Shown here in pieces: positions 8,329 to 17,219 of a DNA stretch of 64,000 bases (position 1 is the stretch's first letter; each line of letters starts with the position of its first letter). The stretch is from JAJFKX01 sp965230265 (GTDB lineage: Bacteria > Pseudomonadota > Gammaproteobacteria > Xanthomonadales > Wenzhouxiangellaceae): assembly GCA_965230265.1 (NCBI GenBank), contig OZ245999.1, positions 2,728,001 to 2,792,000 on the forward strand, read 5' to 3'. The notes beneath the pieces are model-generated. The model had not been told where the DNA came from and did not search any database. It was given only the letters and a program-made list of their open reading frames with translations. The translations under genes and the position numbers were made by a program.

Positions 8329-9372
8329 TTAATCATAAGACAACCTGTTGGCATTGAAAGTACCGACAGCGAATGGTTCGCCATCATTGGTGTTTGATGT
8401 TGCCAACACCACACCGATAATGCGCGAGTCACTGCTATCGGCTGGTGAAAAGCTCAATATAAACTCGGGCGTATCAGGTTCAGGCGGCGTAGTCGAGCGT
8501 ATTTCACAAACGGGCATTGCCACTTCTTCTACAGACATGACTGTACAAACCAGCTCTGCATTGGTGGTAAAAGATGGAATTGCTGGTGTACAGCGCGTTG
8601 TAACCGTGCTGTTGGCAGGTGTTTTATGTGTCAGAAAGTTTGTAATACTTTGCTGATGGCTGCTGCCGGTAACAGCCGATGCTGAGTTCCTGTCATTAAA
8701 CAATGTCCTGTCAGCCACAGCCTCTCTTACCGCTGATACGGCCTGAATCGGGAAGGTATCAACCGACTGGCGGCCAATTTGCAAAACAGTGGCAGAAAAA
8801 CTGGTGCCGCATATTCCCGGAAAGATAAAGTCAAAAGCCCACTCACCCTCAAATTCAGGCAGGATCACATCAGGAAAACCAGGAAACACCTGTCTGGCAC
8901 TGGTGCCATAAATAAGCGGCGCAATCATTTGAAAATCATTTTGATCGGTGCGAAAACGCGCCTGGCTTCTACTTAAAAAATCTATATCAATACGGCCAAC
9001 AACCTCAACACTGTGTTCAACCCCAGTACCCTCTGCAGGACAATCAATAATACAACCACCCCCCATCGAGCGGGTTAAGTCGCCGGAAAAAGCATACCGG
9101 CCTGTTGCGGAATCCAAAGTCAACGGGCCTGAGAACAACAACCAAACCTGATTGCCATTGCCGTCAAAACCATAGTACGCGCCACTAAGCACCCTGCCCT
9201 GCACCTCCATATTCAAGCCAGTGCGGTCACCTGCAGACTGGTTAAACCAACTACCCGACTCTGGAAGGATGAAAGCATTCGCATTGACGGACTCAAACCG
9301 ACACAGGCATAACACCAGTACTGCGATAAACAACAATCGATTCTTGCTAGCTGTTGTTGGCACTTTACTCAC
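8329..9372 (-). CDS. Exported protein of unknown function, 347 aa
   Basis: I do not recognise a named family. A signal peptide is clear: a basic start, then LLFIAVLVLCLC, with a plausible cut after NANA. The mature N-terminus (SGSWFNQSAGDRTGLNMEVQ...YYGFDGNGNQVWLLFSGPL) resembles the small beta-rich modules often repeated in secreted proteins of Lysobacterales-like bacteria. The rest has scattered cysteines (about eight in the mature part), suggesting disulfides. The start codon is GTG at 9372; another GTG lies three codons on. It sits downstream of the 985-residue BNR-repeat protein on the same strand with only ~45 bp between them, so they may be co-expressed. Confidence 0.7.
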   Translation of the reverse strand: MSKVPTTASKNRLLFIAVLVLCLCRFESVNANAFILPESGSWFNQSAGDRTGLNMEVQGRVLSGAYYGFDGNGNQVWLLFSGPLTLDSATGRYAFSGDLTRSMGGGCIIDCPAEGTGVEHSVEVVGRIDIDFLSRSQARFRTDQNDFQMIAPLIYGTSARQVFPGFPDVILPEFEGEWAFDFIFPGICGTSFSATVLQIGRQSVDTFPIQAVSAVREAVADRTLFNDRNSASAVTGSSHQQSITNFLTHKTPANSTVTTRCTPAIPSFTTNAELVCTVMSVEEVAMPVCEIRSTTPPEPDTPEFILSFSPADSSDSRIIGVVLATSNTNDGEPFAVGTFNANRLSYD

Positions 9373-9417
9373 GCTCAGCGGAAAACCCTATATTGAAATT
9401 TATTCTAGCATGACGGG

Positions 9418-12375
9418 TTATTTCTTCCCGCGTATCACTGGTTCGGGGTTACCGCGAGGCTCGAAATCTCGCGGCGCTTTGACCAACAAATCATTGCTCG
9501 CGGTATGATTGCCCAGGGTTACCCTCACCTGATAATCACCCGGCTGAATATACAAAGGATGCCCAAGCTCAATGGACTGCTGTAATGGAGTGTCTTTGGC
9601 TTGTATTTTTTCTTTATCTGCATTGGCGGTCTGTTCAGCAGCCAACGCCAAATCCTGATCCACCAGCAAGTCCCATTCGAAACTATTAATCCCCTGCTCT
9701 ATATCCAAATCACCGGTCTGCAATACCCGCTCTTCCCCATCCAGTATTTCAAATTGGCCCTGACCACTGCTTTGTGACCAGAGTTTAATGGTGACTTCAT
9801 CTGCATCATCCTGCCTGAAGAACCAGCGAGAGCGCTGACTGCGCCAACTGCGGCTGGCCTGAACATCATCGATATAGAACACATGCAAAGGGCTATCGTG
9901 CACATCTTCATCAAGCTCCTGAACTGGTAAAGCATCAATCACCCAGATACTGCGACCATGCGTGCCGGCCACCAACTCACGTTCACGTGGGTGCACCACC
10001 AAATCATGCACTGGCACATTGGGTAAACCATTGCCCAGTGCACTCCAGCTATCACCCCCATTTAGACTGACATAAACACCACGATCGGTTCCTACATATA
10101 GAACGTTTTCGTTGACTGGGTCTTCGCGAATAACATTCACCGCTTCCATTGGCAGGTTGTTGCTAATATCGTGCCAACTTTCGCCACTGTTGTCGGTTCG
10201 ATAAACATAGGCAGTAATGTCATCATTCCGATAACCGTTTAAGCTGAGGTAAGCTCGCTCGCGCTGATATTTAGACGCTTCCACCCGGCTTACCCAACGG
10301 TCTTTGGGCAAGCCATCAGATACATTATTCCATTCATTGCCTGCACTGGCCGTCATCCATACCTGACCATCATCGGTACCCGCCCAGATACGACCGAATT
10401 GCTCAGGTGACTCTGATAATGTGGTGATGGTGGCAAATGGCACATCACCACGGTTTTCGCTGATACTCAAATCGGCACTGATCGCCGTCCAGGAATCTCC
10501 TTCATCCATCGACCTGAACAGTTTATTGGTGCCAAAATAGACGATATCCGGATTGTGTGGAGACAAGGCTATTGGCGACATCCAGTTATAACGCAAGGCA
10601 TCTTCACCCAAACCATCGCGGGGACGCACGTCTGCTGGTGCGCCATCACCCAGACGGGCGTAGTTGCCAAACTGAAAACCAACATAGGTTTGACCATCTT
10701 CATCATCAATGGCCGCATAGAAACCATCGCCGCCAAAAATACGCTGCCAGGATTCACCATCTCGCCAGTCACTTTGGCTGGAGCCTTTTAATGTACCGTT
10801 ATCCTGTAGACCCCCGTAAACATTGTAAGGCTCAGCCATATCCACCGCGATGGCGTAAAACTGCCCTACCGGTTGCGCATCCAGCTTGATCCAGCTTTTG
10901 CCACCATCGTAGGTCATATCGATACCGCCATCGTTGCCCAAAATCATATGTTGTGCATCTTTGGGGTTGATCCACCAGGCGTGGTAATCCACATGCACGC
11001 TGGGGTCATTGATGCCCCCATCAAAGGTCTTGCCACCATCGCTGGAGCTGATGATTGGCACACCGGTCAGGTAAATTTGATCTGGATTGTCCGGCGCTAC
11101 CCGTATTTGTCCGAAGTAATAACCATAGCTATACACCACCTGATCCACAGGCTCATCATGCGTTTTTCTCCAGGTATTGCCGCTGTCATCACTGCGGTAG
11201 ATTTCCAGGCCTTTGATATCTGTATTGAACAGGTTGGCATTGGCATCGCCCAGTTCGGCAAGCAAACCCTGAATGCTTATTTCATCCTCCTCCAGCATCT
11301 CGATCAGACGATCCGCATCAATATCAACCGATAAATCATTGCTGCGGATAAAACGTTCAATTTCGTCTTTGCTTTGCCCTAAGAACTGGGCTTTGGTCAT
11401 ATGCTTGAGACGCTTGACGCTTAATGGTCGGTCACCCAGCTCCCATTCTGATTCGGGTAAAGGCTCCTGGTTGTCAATCGCTGCATACAAGGTTTGCGGC
11501 TGACTGGCTGCGATTGCCAACCCTATACGCCCCACGTAACCCCCAGATGGCAACCCACTGGCATTGCTTGCATCCAATCGAGACCAGGTATTACCGCCAT
11601 CGACAGATCGCCAAATCCCAGAGCCATCGCCGCCTTCAGTAAATTCCCAGGGGGTGCGTTTGCGGTCCCAGGTTGCAGCGTAGATCACATCCGGATCATT
11701 GGCCGCCATCACCAGATCGATAGCGCCCGTCCAATCTCCACCTGGCAAGGTATTACGCCAGCTTTGACCACCATCATTACTGACAAACACACCACGCTGC
11801 CCTCCAGGGGTATACAGTTTGCCCAAAGCAGCCACCAAAATCCGGTTACTGTTGCGTGGGTCAACCAATACCCGACCAATGCGGTCGGTTTCATTCAAAC
11901 CTTTATGCTGCCAGCTCTTCCCACCATCATCAGATCGGTATATACCCAGCCCGCCATAAGATGAGCGAGAAGAATTTGGTTCGCCCGTACCTACCCAGAT
12001 TGTCTGGGGATTGTTGGGGTCAATGGCGATATCGCCCATGATCATGGTTGGCATGTGATCAAACAGTGGCTCAAAGGTCACACCATTGTTAGTGGTTTTC
12101 CACAACCCACCTGAAGCATAAGCTGCATAGAAAGTGTATGGCTGATCAGGTGCCACTTCGATATCAACAACTCGTCCACCCTGCACAATGGGCCCTATAT
12201 CGCGCCACTGCAAGCCCTTAAATATCGAACTTTGCTGTAGTGACTGGTGCTGCTCCCAACTGCTTTGTTTATCTTCAAAAACAGCTGGGCCAGCGCCCTC
12301 GGGGCGGCGTGCAGACACTGAGGTGGCAACAGAAAAAGCCAGCAAAACAATCGCGGTACGAAAAATATTGGACAT
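9418..12375 (-). CDS. Large exported BNR/VPS10-like beta-propeller protein
   Basis: A 985-residue protein with a signal peptide (MSNIFRTAIVLLAFSVATSVSA). It is built of many sialidase/BNR-type blades with the Asp-box pattern: SDDGGKSW, SNDGGQSW, SVDGGNTW, SDDSGNTW, SSDGGKTF, TYDGGKSW, SMDEGDSW, TDNSGESW and SLNGGDSW. These are spread over residues ~80-810, implying two propellers. The last ~150 residues are a different, probably beta-sandwich, domain. Proteins of this build are annotated as WD40/YVTN/BNR-like or glycosyl hydrolases, but no sialidase catalytic set is visible, so enzymatic activity is not claimed. The segment between blades at ~310-375 is strongly acidic and probably forms a helical insert. 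Confidence 0.85.
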   Translation of the reverse strand: MSNIFRTAIVLLAFSVATSVSARRPEGAGPAVFEDKQSSWEQHQSLQQSSIFKGLQWRDIGPIVQGGRVVDIEVAPDQPYTFYAAYASGGLWKTTNNGVTFEPLFDHMPTMIMGDIAIDPNNPQTIWVGTGEPNSSRSSYGGLGIYRSDDGGKSWQHKGLNETDRIGRVLVDPRNSNRILVAALGKLYTPGGQRGVFVSNDGGQSWRNTLPGGDWTGAIDLVMAANDPDVIYAATWDRKRTPWEFTEGGDGSGIWRSVDGGNTWSRLDASNASGLPSGGYVGRIGLAIAASQPQTLYAAIDNQEPLPESEWELGDRPLSVKRLKHMTKAQFLGQSKDEIERFIRSNDLSVDIDADRLIEMLEEDEISIQGLLAELGDANANLFNTDIKGLEIYRSDDSGNTWRKTHDEPVDQVVYSYGYYFGQIRVAPDNPDQIYLTGVPIISSSDGGKTFDGGINDPSVHVDYHAWWINPKDAQHMILGNDGGIDMTYDGGKSWIKLDAQPVGQFYAIAVDMAEPYNVYGGLQDNGTLKGSSQSDWRDGESWQRIFGGDGFYAAIDDEDGQTYVGFQFGNYARLGDGAPADVRPRDGLGEDALRYNWMSPIALSPHNPDIVYFGTNKLFRSMDEGDSWTAISADLSISENRGDVPFATITTLSESPEQFGRIWAGTDDGQVWMTASAGNEWNNVSDGLPKDRWVSRVEASKYQRERAYLSLNGYRNDDITAYVYRTDNSGESWHDISNNLPMEAVNVIREDPVNENVLYVGTDRGVYVSLNGGDSWSALGNGLPNVPVHDLVVHPRERELVAGTHGRSIWVIDALPVQELDEDVHDSPLHVFYIDDVQASRSWRSQRSRWFFRQDDADEVTIKLWSQSSGQGQFEILDGEERVLQTGDLDIEQGINSFEWDLLVDQDLALAAEQTANADKEKIQAKDTPLQQSIELGHPLYIQPGDYQVRVTLGNHTASNDLLVKAPRDFEPRGNPEPVIRGKK

Positions 12376-13041
12376 AGCAGCTCTCGTTCAACAATACCGG
12401 CCAAAGTAGCCCGAGTTGAGCACGAATGCAATGATTCAGAAGTTTATGTGTGGAATATAAACCAGCACTTGTATGGTTTATAGCCATACCTATCTGAACC
12501 AATAGATCAATCATATTGATGCTTCGTTGACCATATTATTAGCGCTGGCTATAGTGCTTTCGGTCAAGAGGGATTCGTCTAGCTAACCAGAATAATGATT
12601 AATAGTTCCAGATGACTTAATTATGAGCCAACCTAGTGGGTTGGGTTTCTGAAAGCGCAGAAAACAATCACTACTTCCAATAGTCAACACGCCTTTGCCA
12701 GCATTAGGTTGCGCAAAGGTTACAGTTGGTAAAGTGTCAATGTATTTGCTCGAAAAAACCTCTTTGAAATAGTTTAATTGGTTAGTAGCTGACTGTCCTC
12801 GTTGGCACTTCAAGTTCTGCAGGGAGGAAAACGTACAAGTGCGTTTAATAATATTTATAAGTCATCACACGAGGAGACTTTGGCTTCTGCCACATCCTAG
12901 TTGGTAGCCAGTGATAAAAAACAATGACTGCCTACATTTAAGTGAACAACATACAGCATTTTTACAGTATCAGACACTGATGACATAAGCTTATTGTCGG
13001 TAAATAAACCCCTTTTTCACGCCAACAAGGAATAGACCACT

Positions 13042-13128
13042 GTGACTAGCAATCACAAGATAAACAATGTGAATCGCTTTGGTACGTATCAACTGATTGT
13101 TGGTTTAAGCGATATTGTGGGGCGGTGA
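13042..13128 (+). CDS. Possible 28-codon small ORF ending inside a terminator hairpin
   Basis: GTG start with an AAGGA ribosome-binding sequence ~11 bases upstream. It encodes a short peptide ending VGLSDIVGR, and its stop lies in the loop of the strong terminator at 13117-13148. The terminator indicates a plus-strand transcript here, and this is the best frame I can find in it. It could equally be chance within a small RNA gene. Confidence 0.25.
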   Translation: MTSNHKINNVNRFGTYQLIVGLSDIVGR

Positions 13129-13148
13129 GGTACCCGCCCCACTTTTTT
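13117..13148 (+). terminator. Strong rho-independent terminator without an assigned upstream gene
   Basis: A perfect 9-bp GC-rich stem, GTGGGGCGG and CCGCCCCAC, with an 8-nt loop and a six-T run directly after. It is oriented on the plus strand, while every protein gene from 8.3 to 17.1 kb runs on the minus strand, so it must end a small, unannotated plus-strand transcript. Confidence 0.8.
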
Positions 13149-13203
13149 AGTGCCTGCAATGCTTTCAGCTAGGCATAGCAAGCTGGCCTTGCTGCACCAG
13201 GTC

Positions 13204-14364
13204 TCAGCCGTTCGATTCAAACCCATTTCGGAAAAAATTTTCTAGCCGTAAAGTGGCCTGCCGCGGTGGAATAACCACGCTTCGAGTCGCATCCTGAATG
13301 GTAATCAGAAATACATCATCGCCATTGACATTGTTGATCGATAGCAGACTGTTATAACTGCCATCCCCATTGTCTTGCACTGGGCCGATACTGGTGCTGT
13401 TGGCGCTGTCCGGTGCATGCTCAACTGTTACAGCATCAACACCATTAAGTAATGGTTGGCCCGTGTGATCACGCAACTCCAAACTCAACAGATACCCCTC
13501 ATCAACAGCTACAAACTCAACCAATGACTGCACTGCATCGGGGCGGTTAAGCAACCCAGTACGAATCACATCAAACTGATCACGTATTTGATTAACCGGG
13601 TCATCAGCAGCAGCTGGCTGAGCGGCAATATTGATGTTGATGTAATAATCACCATCAGCACAGCCAGCCACATTGCAGACAGTATCATCGACATCGCCGA
13701 AACGTGATAACACCAGAAAGCCAACATGTGCCGATTTATCAAATGCCGGCGGTGGCGAACCACATGAGTCTGCATCCGGCCCACCGGGGCAGGAACAGCG
13801 TCCATCACCTCCAAAATCGCGCGCGGTTTCCATGGCGGCCATCATTTTGTCCGCCAAATCTCCGCTGGTGTTTATTAATGTCTGCTCAGTCATTGTCACT
13901 ACTTCCATACCAGCCAGCACATTGCCTTGAATGGCGTAATACAAATCTCCTGTATTGCTTGCAACACCTGAAGCATGTTGAAAGGTTCCCGTGCCACTGA
14001 AAGTATCCGAACTATCACCAGCACCCGCTACGCCCTCCTGGTTTATCTCATTACCTGGTAAGGCTTCTAATTGCGCAATAATTTGTTCACTGGTCAGACC
14101 ATTGCGTATACCGCTGTCCATAATCATTCGCCGTTCAGCCGTTGCATCTAATGCTGACTGTGCCGCCCCGCCACCTTCTCCAACCACAATCACTGCCAGC
14201 TCTGACAATAAATCGATACCCGGTACTTGCTCGGTAGATAAACAAGTTGCAGATGCAACGCCCGCTTCTTGAGTTTGGGTGTCAAATACCACGATTGACC
14301 AGGTCGCAAAAACCGGTACAGCATAAACGCCAAATAATATTGTCAAAATAAAACGATTAAACAT
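13204..14364 (-). CDS. Secreted DUF1028 protein (Ntn-hydrolase-like), paralog 1
   Basis: 386 residues from the ATG at 14364, which has an AAGG ribosome-binding site; an upstream ATG at 14388 lacks one. The signal peptide ends ...VPVFA, and the predicted mature protein starts TWSIVVFDTQTQEAGVASATC, the classic DUF1028 opening. DUF1028 has an Ntn-hydrolase-like fold, and cleavage here would expose a threonine at position 1. The middle has GEGGGAAQSALDATAERR and a cysteine-rich segment RCSCPGGPDADSCGSPPP. A C-terminal ~75-residue beta-sandwich-like part ends in LRLENFFRNGFESNG. It is a tandem duplicate of the next gene, of identical length and nearly the same sequence. The substrate is unknown. 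Confidence 0.88.
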   Translation of the reverse strand: MFNRFILTILFGVYAVPVFATWSIVVFDTQTQEAGVASATCLSTEQVPGIDLLSELAVIVVGEGGGAAQSALDATAERRMIMDSGIRNGLTSEQIIAQLEALPGNEINQEGVAGAGDSSDTFSGTGTFQHASGVASNTGDLYYAIQGNVLAGMEVVTMTEQTLINTSGDLADKMMAAMETARDFGGDGRCSCPGGPDADSCGSPPPAFDKSAHVGFLVLSRFGDVDDTVCNVAGCADGDYYININIAAQPAAADDPVNQIRDQFDVIRTGLLNRPDAVQSLVEFVAVDEGYLLSLELRDHTGQPLLNGVDAVTVEHAPDSANSTSIGPVQDNGDGSYNSLLSINNVNGDDVFLITIQDATRSVVIPPRQATLRLENFFRNGFESNG

Positions 14365-14442
14365 ATTTAAACCTTGTGTTTTAAACATTCACATCAGCAT
14401 CTAAAATTTGCCCTTACTATTATTTAATTTTAATAAGCTCAT

Positions 14443-15603
14443 TTAATTATTTGACTCAAACCCATTTTGAAAAAAACTTTCCAACCTTAAAGTAGCCAGC
14501 CTGGGTGGAATGATGACAGTACGGGTCATATCCTGGATAGTAATCAAAAACACATCATCACCATTGGCATTCTCGATCGATAGCAGGCTGTTATAACTGC
14601 CATCGCCATTGTCTTGTACCGGGCCGATACTGGTACTATTGGCACTGTTGGGTGCGTGATCGATTGTCACGCTATCAACTCCGATCAGCAATGCTTGACC
14701 GGTATGGTCTATTAGCTCCAGACTCAACAAATAACCTTCATTAACCGGCACAAACTCAACCACAGACTGCACAGCATCTGGTCGATTAAGTAACCCACTG
14801 CGAATAACATCAAACTGATCACGCATTTGATTAACCGGGTCGTCAGCCGCAGCAGGCTGATCGGCAATATTAATATTCAGATAATAATCGCCATCGGCGC
14901 AGCCATTACTGTTGCACACTGGATCATCGGTATCACCAAATCGAGACAAAACAAAAAAACCAACATGCGCCGACTTATCAAAACTCGGTGGCGGTGAACC
15001 ACACGAATCAGCACTTGGTCCACCCGGACATGAACAACGACCATCACCTCCAAAGTCGCGCGCAGTTTCCATGGCAGCGATCAAACGATCAGACAAATCA
15101 CCAGCAGTATTGAGCAAAGTCTGCTCCGTCATGGTGACCACTTCCGGCCCCGCTATAACATTGCCTTGTATCGCGTAATAAAGGTTAGCGTCACTACCCG
15201 CCACACCGGAAGCATGCGGGCCATTGGCAGCACCCGTTTGCGTCGCGGAGCTATTACCCGCGCCAACAACCCCATGTTGATGAGATGCGGTATTTTGCAA
15301 GGCGATTAACTGGTCAATAATCGCGTCACTGTCCAGACCAGCACGAATACCATTATTAATAATCCCCCGACGTTGCCCAGAACCATCAACCAAGGACTGT
15401 GCTGCCGCTGCGCCCTCTCCAACCACAATGACAGGAGATAAAGCCCTTAGATCAATACCCGGGAATTGTTCTGATGAGATGCAGGTTGCCGAGGCCACAC
15501 CAACTTCCTGGGTCAGCGTGTCATAAACCACCACTGACCAGGTGGCCTGTGCAGAATAACAAGCCAACAATGTTGACAACAGCAACACAAAACGAATATT
15601 CAT
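14443..15603 (-). CDS. Secreted DUF1028 protein (Ntn-hydrolase-like), paralog 2
   Basis: 386 residues from the ATG at 15603, preceded by AAGGA at good spacing. The signal peptide MNIRFVLLLSTLLACYSAQA is followed by TWSVVVYDTLTQEVGVASATC, again giving an N-terminal threonine after cleavage. It shares with paralog 1 the RCSCPGGPSADSCGSPPP segment, the DDPVNQMRDQFDVIRSGLLN helix and the tail LRLESFFQNGFESNN. The two genes are 78 bp apart in the same direction, so a tandem duplication followed by moderate divergence is evident. The most divergent stretch is the region around residues 100-135 (loop after the DSDAIIDQL helix). The role is unknown; related proteins sometimes sit near peptidases, but none is adjacent here. 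Confidence 0.88.
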   Translation of the reverse strand: MNIRFVLLLSTLLACYSAQATWSVVVYDTLTQEVGVASATCISSEQFPGIDLRALSPVIVVGEGAAAAQSLVDGSGQRRGIINNGIRAGLDSDAIIDQLIALQNTASHQHGVVGAGNSSATQTGAANGPHASGVAGSDANLYYAIQGNVIAGPEVVTMTEQTLLNTAGDLSDRLIAAMETARDFGGDGRCSCPGGPSADSCGSPPPSFDKSAHVGFFVLSRFGDTDDPVCNSNGCADGDYYLNINIADQPAAADDPVNQMRDQFDVIRSGLLNRPDAVQSVVEFVPVNEGYLLSLELIDHTGQALLIGVDSVTIDHAPNSANSTSIGPVQDNGDGSYNSLLSIENANGDDVFLITIQDMTRTVIIPPRLATLRLESFFQNGFESNN

Positions 15604-15666
15604 TCCAAAATCCTTATTGATCAACAGCGGGTGTACAAAGCTCAGGCAAGAACGTCCGAACTGTCA

Positions 15667-16599
15667 TTAACGACAAAGTGCCTTTACATGACAGACAACG
15701 GAACTTGCCAGCGCATTCAAATCATAACCGCCTTCCATGCTGGACACTACACGGTTTTCTGCATGATGAGCTGCAATAGCGACCAGCTGTTCGGTAATCC
15801 AGCCAAAATCTTCTGTTTTCAATTCGCATTGCGCCAGCGGATCAGCATGATGCGCATCAAAACCGGCAGAGATCAAAATCAATTGCGGCTGGTAGGCTTC
15901 CATCGCTGGTAACAATTGCTCACGCCACACTGTTCTAAAAGTCTGGCTGCCACAGCCCACCGGCAGAGCCTGATAGTGTAAATTACTAGGCCGTTCGAGT
16001 GTTTGATCCAGAAAGGGGTATAACGCTGACTGGTGCGAAGCGAAGTAATGGATATTGGCATGTCCACCAATGATGTCTTCTGTGCCATTGCCCTGATGTA
16101 CATCAAAATCGACAATCGCAACCCTTTGCAGATCATGCTGTTTGATGGCATGCAATGCACCAATCGCCACTGTTGAATAAAAACAAAACCCCATCGCCGT
16201 CTGGCGCTCGGCATGATGACCGGGTGGGCGCACTGCGCAGAATGCTCGCTGAACATCAGCCTGCATCACCGAATCAACAGCAGCACAAACAGCACCAACG
16301 GCTCGTTTGCCTGCCGCCAAACTATTTTGGCCCACCCAGGTATCCGGATCCACTGCAACAGGTTCATCTACAACTGTGGACTGGCGTTGCTCCAGTGCTG
16401 CCAGGTATTCAGTGGGATGCGCTAATGATAATTGGTTTTCCGTTGCCAGTGGTGCCAGAGTCCAATGTAGATCAGGAATTTTTTTCAGTACTTTGATGAC
16501 CGATTGCAATCGTGCCGGTGATTCCGGATGGCCGTCGCTGGCCTGATGCATCAGACAATCGTCATGGCTCAAAATCAGCACATCATTTTTTCCGGTCAT
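15667..16599 (-). CDS. Class II histone-deacetylase-family (AcuC/AphA-like) amidohydrolase
   Basis: A zinc hydrolase that removes acetyl groups from polyamines, small molecules or lysines. Visible motifs are GHPESPARL near the N-terminus, RPPGHHAERQTAMGFCFY with the catalytic histidine pair, VDFDVHQGNGTEDI with the zinc ligands Asp/His, SAGFDAHHADPL with the third ligand, and EGGYDLNALA near the end. From the ATG at 16599 it has 310 residues. An in-frame ATG at 16626 lies further inside the upstream adenosyltransferase gene, and either is possible. It overlaps the end of that gene by about 17 bp, indicating an operon. The substrate cannot be told from sequence. Confidence 0.92.
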   Translation of the reverse strand: MTGKNDVLILSHDDCLMHQASDGHPESPARLQSVIKVLKKIPDLHWTLAPLATENQLSLAHPTEYLAALEQRQSTVVDEPVAVDPDTWVGQNSLAAGKRAVGAVCAAVDSVMQADVQRAFCAVRPPGHHAERQTAMGFCFYSTVAIGALHAIKQHDLQRVAIVDFDVHQGNGTEDIIGGHANIHYFASHQSALYPFLDQTLERPSNLHYQALPVGCGSQTFRTVWREQLLPAMEAYQPQLILISAGFDAHHADPLAQCELKTEDFGWITEQLVAIAAHHAENRVVSSMEGGYDLNALASSVVCHVKALCR

Positions 16600-17134
16600 G
16601 GTCCCACTGCACCTCTGGCTGTTCATCGCTACGGCTTAGTACCCGCGCTAATACAAACAGCAAATCTGACAGACGATTCAAATACCGCATCACCGGTTCA
16701 TTAATCGCCGACTCTCGGGACAGTGACAGCACTCGTCGCTCAGCACGCCGGCAAATGGTACGCGCCAGATGAGCATGCGCCGCGGCTGCACCGCCACCTG
16801 GCAGAATAAACTCTTTTAAAGGTGGCAAGGCATCATTGAACTGATCCAGCTCAACCTCTAGCGCATCAACTCTTTCTGATTGCAGTAACTCCATTCCAGG
16901 TGTGCATAGCTCACCACCGATATTGAATAACTGATGTTGTACCTGCTCCAGACATTGATCAACTTCCGGCACCCGGTTATAGCTGCGTACCAGCCCAATA
17001 GCGCTATTGAGCTCGTCCACAGTGCCAAAGGCTTCCACTCGTAAACTGTCCTTGGTGGTGCGGCTGCCATCTCCCAGGCCGGTACTTCCATCATCACCTG
17101 TCCGAGTATAAATTTTGGATAAACGATTACCCAT
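16583..17134 (-). CDS. Cob(I)alamin adenosyltransferase, PduO type
   Basis: Transfers adenosyl from ATP to cob(I)alamin to make coenzyme B12. From the ATG at 17134 it has 183 residues. The N-terminal IYTRTGDDGSTGL is the PduO-type ATP-binding motif. FGTVDELNSAIGL and RRAERRVLSL (the second conserved helix) follow, and the C-terminus has MRYLNRLSDLLFVLAR. The longer frame starting at 17239 adds 35 unconserved residues; the 17134 start has AGGAAAT upstream. No other cobalamin genes or B12 riboswitch are visible nearby. It is divergent from the hydrolase-OsmC gene, with ~85 bp between the starts. Confidence 0.94.
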   Translation of the reverse strand: MGNRLSKIYTRTGDDGSTGLGDGSRTTKDSLRVEAFGTVDELNSAIGLVRSYNRVPEVDQCLEQVQHQLFNIGGELCTPGMELLQSERVDALEVELDQFNDALPPLKEFILPGGGAAAAHAHLARTICRRAERRVLSLSRESAINEPVMRYLNRLSDLLFVLARVLSRSDEQPEVQWDHDRKK

Positions 17135-17138
17135 AAGA

Positions 17139-17161
17139 TTTCCTATAAACTTTCCTATAAA
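17139..17161. repeat. Tandem 11-bp direct repeat in divergent promoter region
   Basis: TTTCCTATAAA occurs twice with a period of 12 bp (17139-17149 and 17151-17161) between two divergent genes. On the minus strand the inner copy supplies the AGGA ribosome-binding site of the adenosyltransferase. Confidence 0.5.
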
Positions 17162-17219
17162 ATTCGTGTTCCCCGTAGGGGGAATAATGGTATCAAGGTT
17201 TACAAGTGAGAGTTTGCCA

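Larger units (their letters stand above)
12376..13203. other. 828-bp region with no convincing protein gene
   Basis: It lies between the divergent start of the BNR protein and the end of the first DUF1028 gene. It is AT-richer than its surroundings. A 76-codon minus-strand frame (12583-12813, TTG start) has no recognisable family and no good ribosome-binding site; it may be a gene remnant. The notable element is a strong plus-strand terminator at 13117-13148 with no recognised gene upstream of it (listed separately). Confidence 0.5.

Noticed and set aside
9418..12375. Calling the BNR protein a sialidase
   Set aside because: Asp boxes are abundant but the catalytic Arg triad and Tyr/Glu of sialidases could not be identified.
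12583..12813. 76-codon minus-strand ORF in the large intergenic region
   Set aside because: TTG start, no ribosome-binding site, no recognised family; kept only as a possible remnant in the region note.
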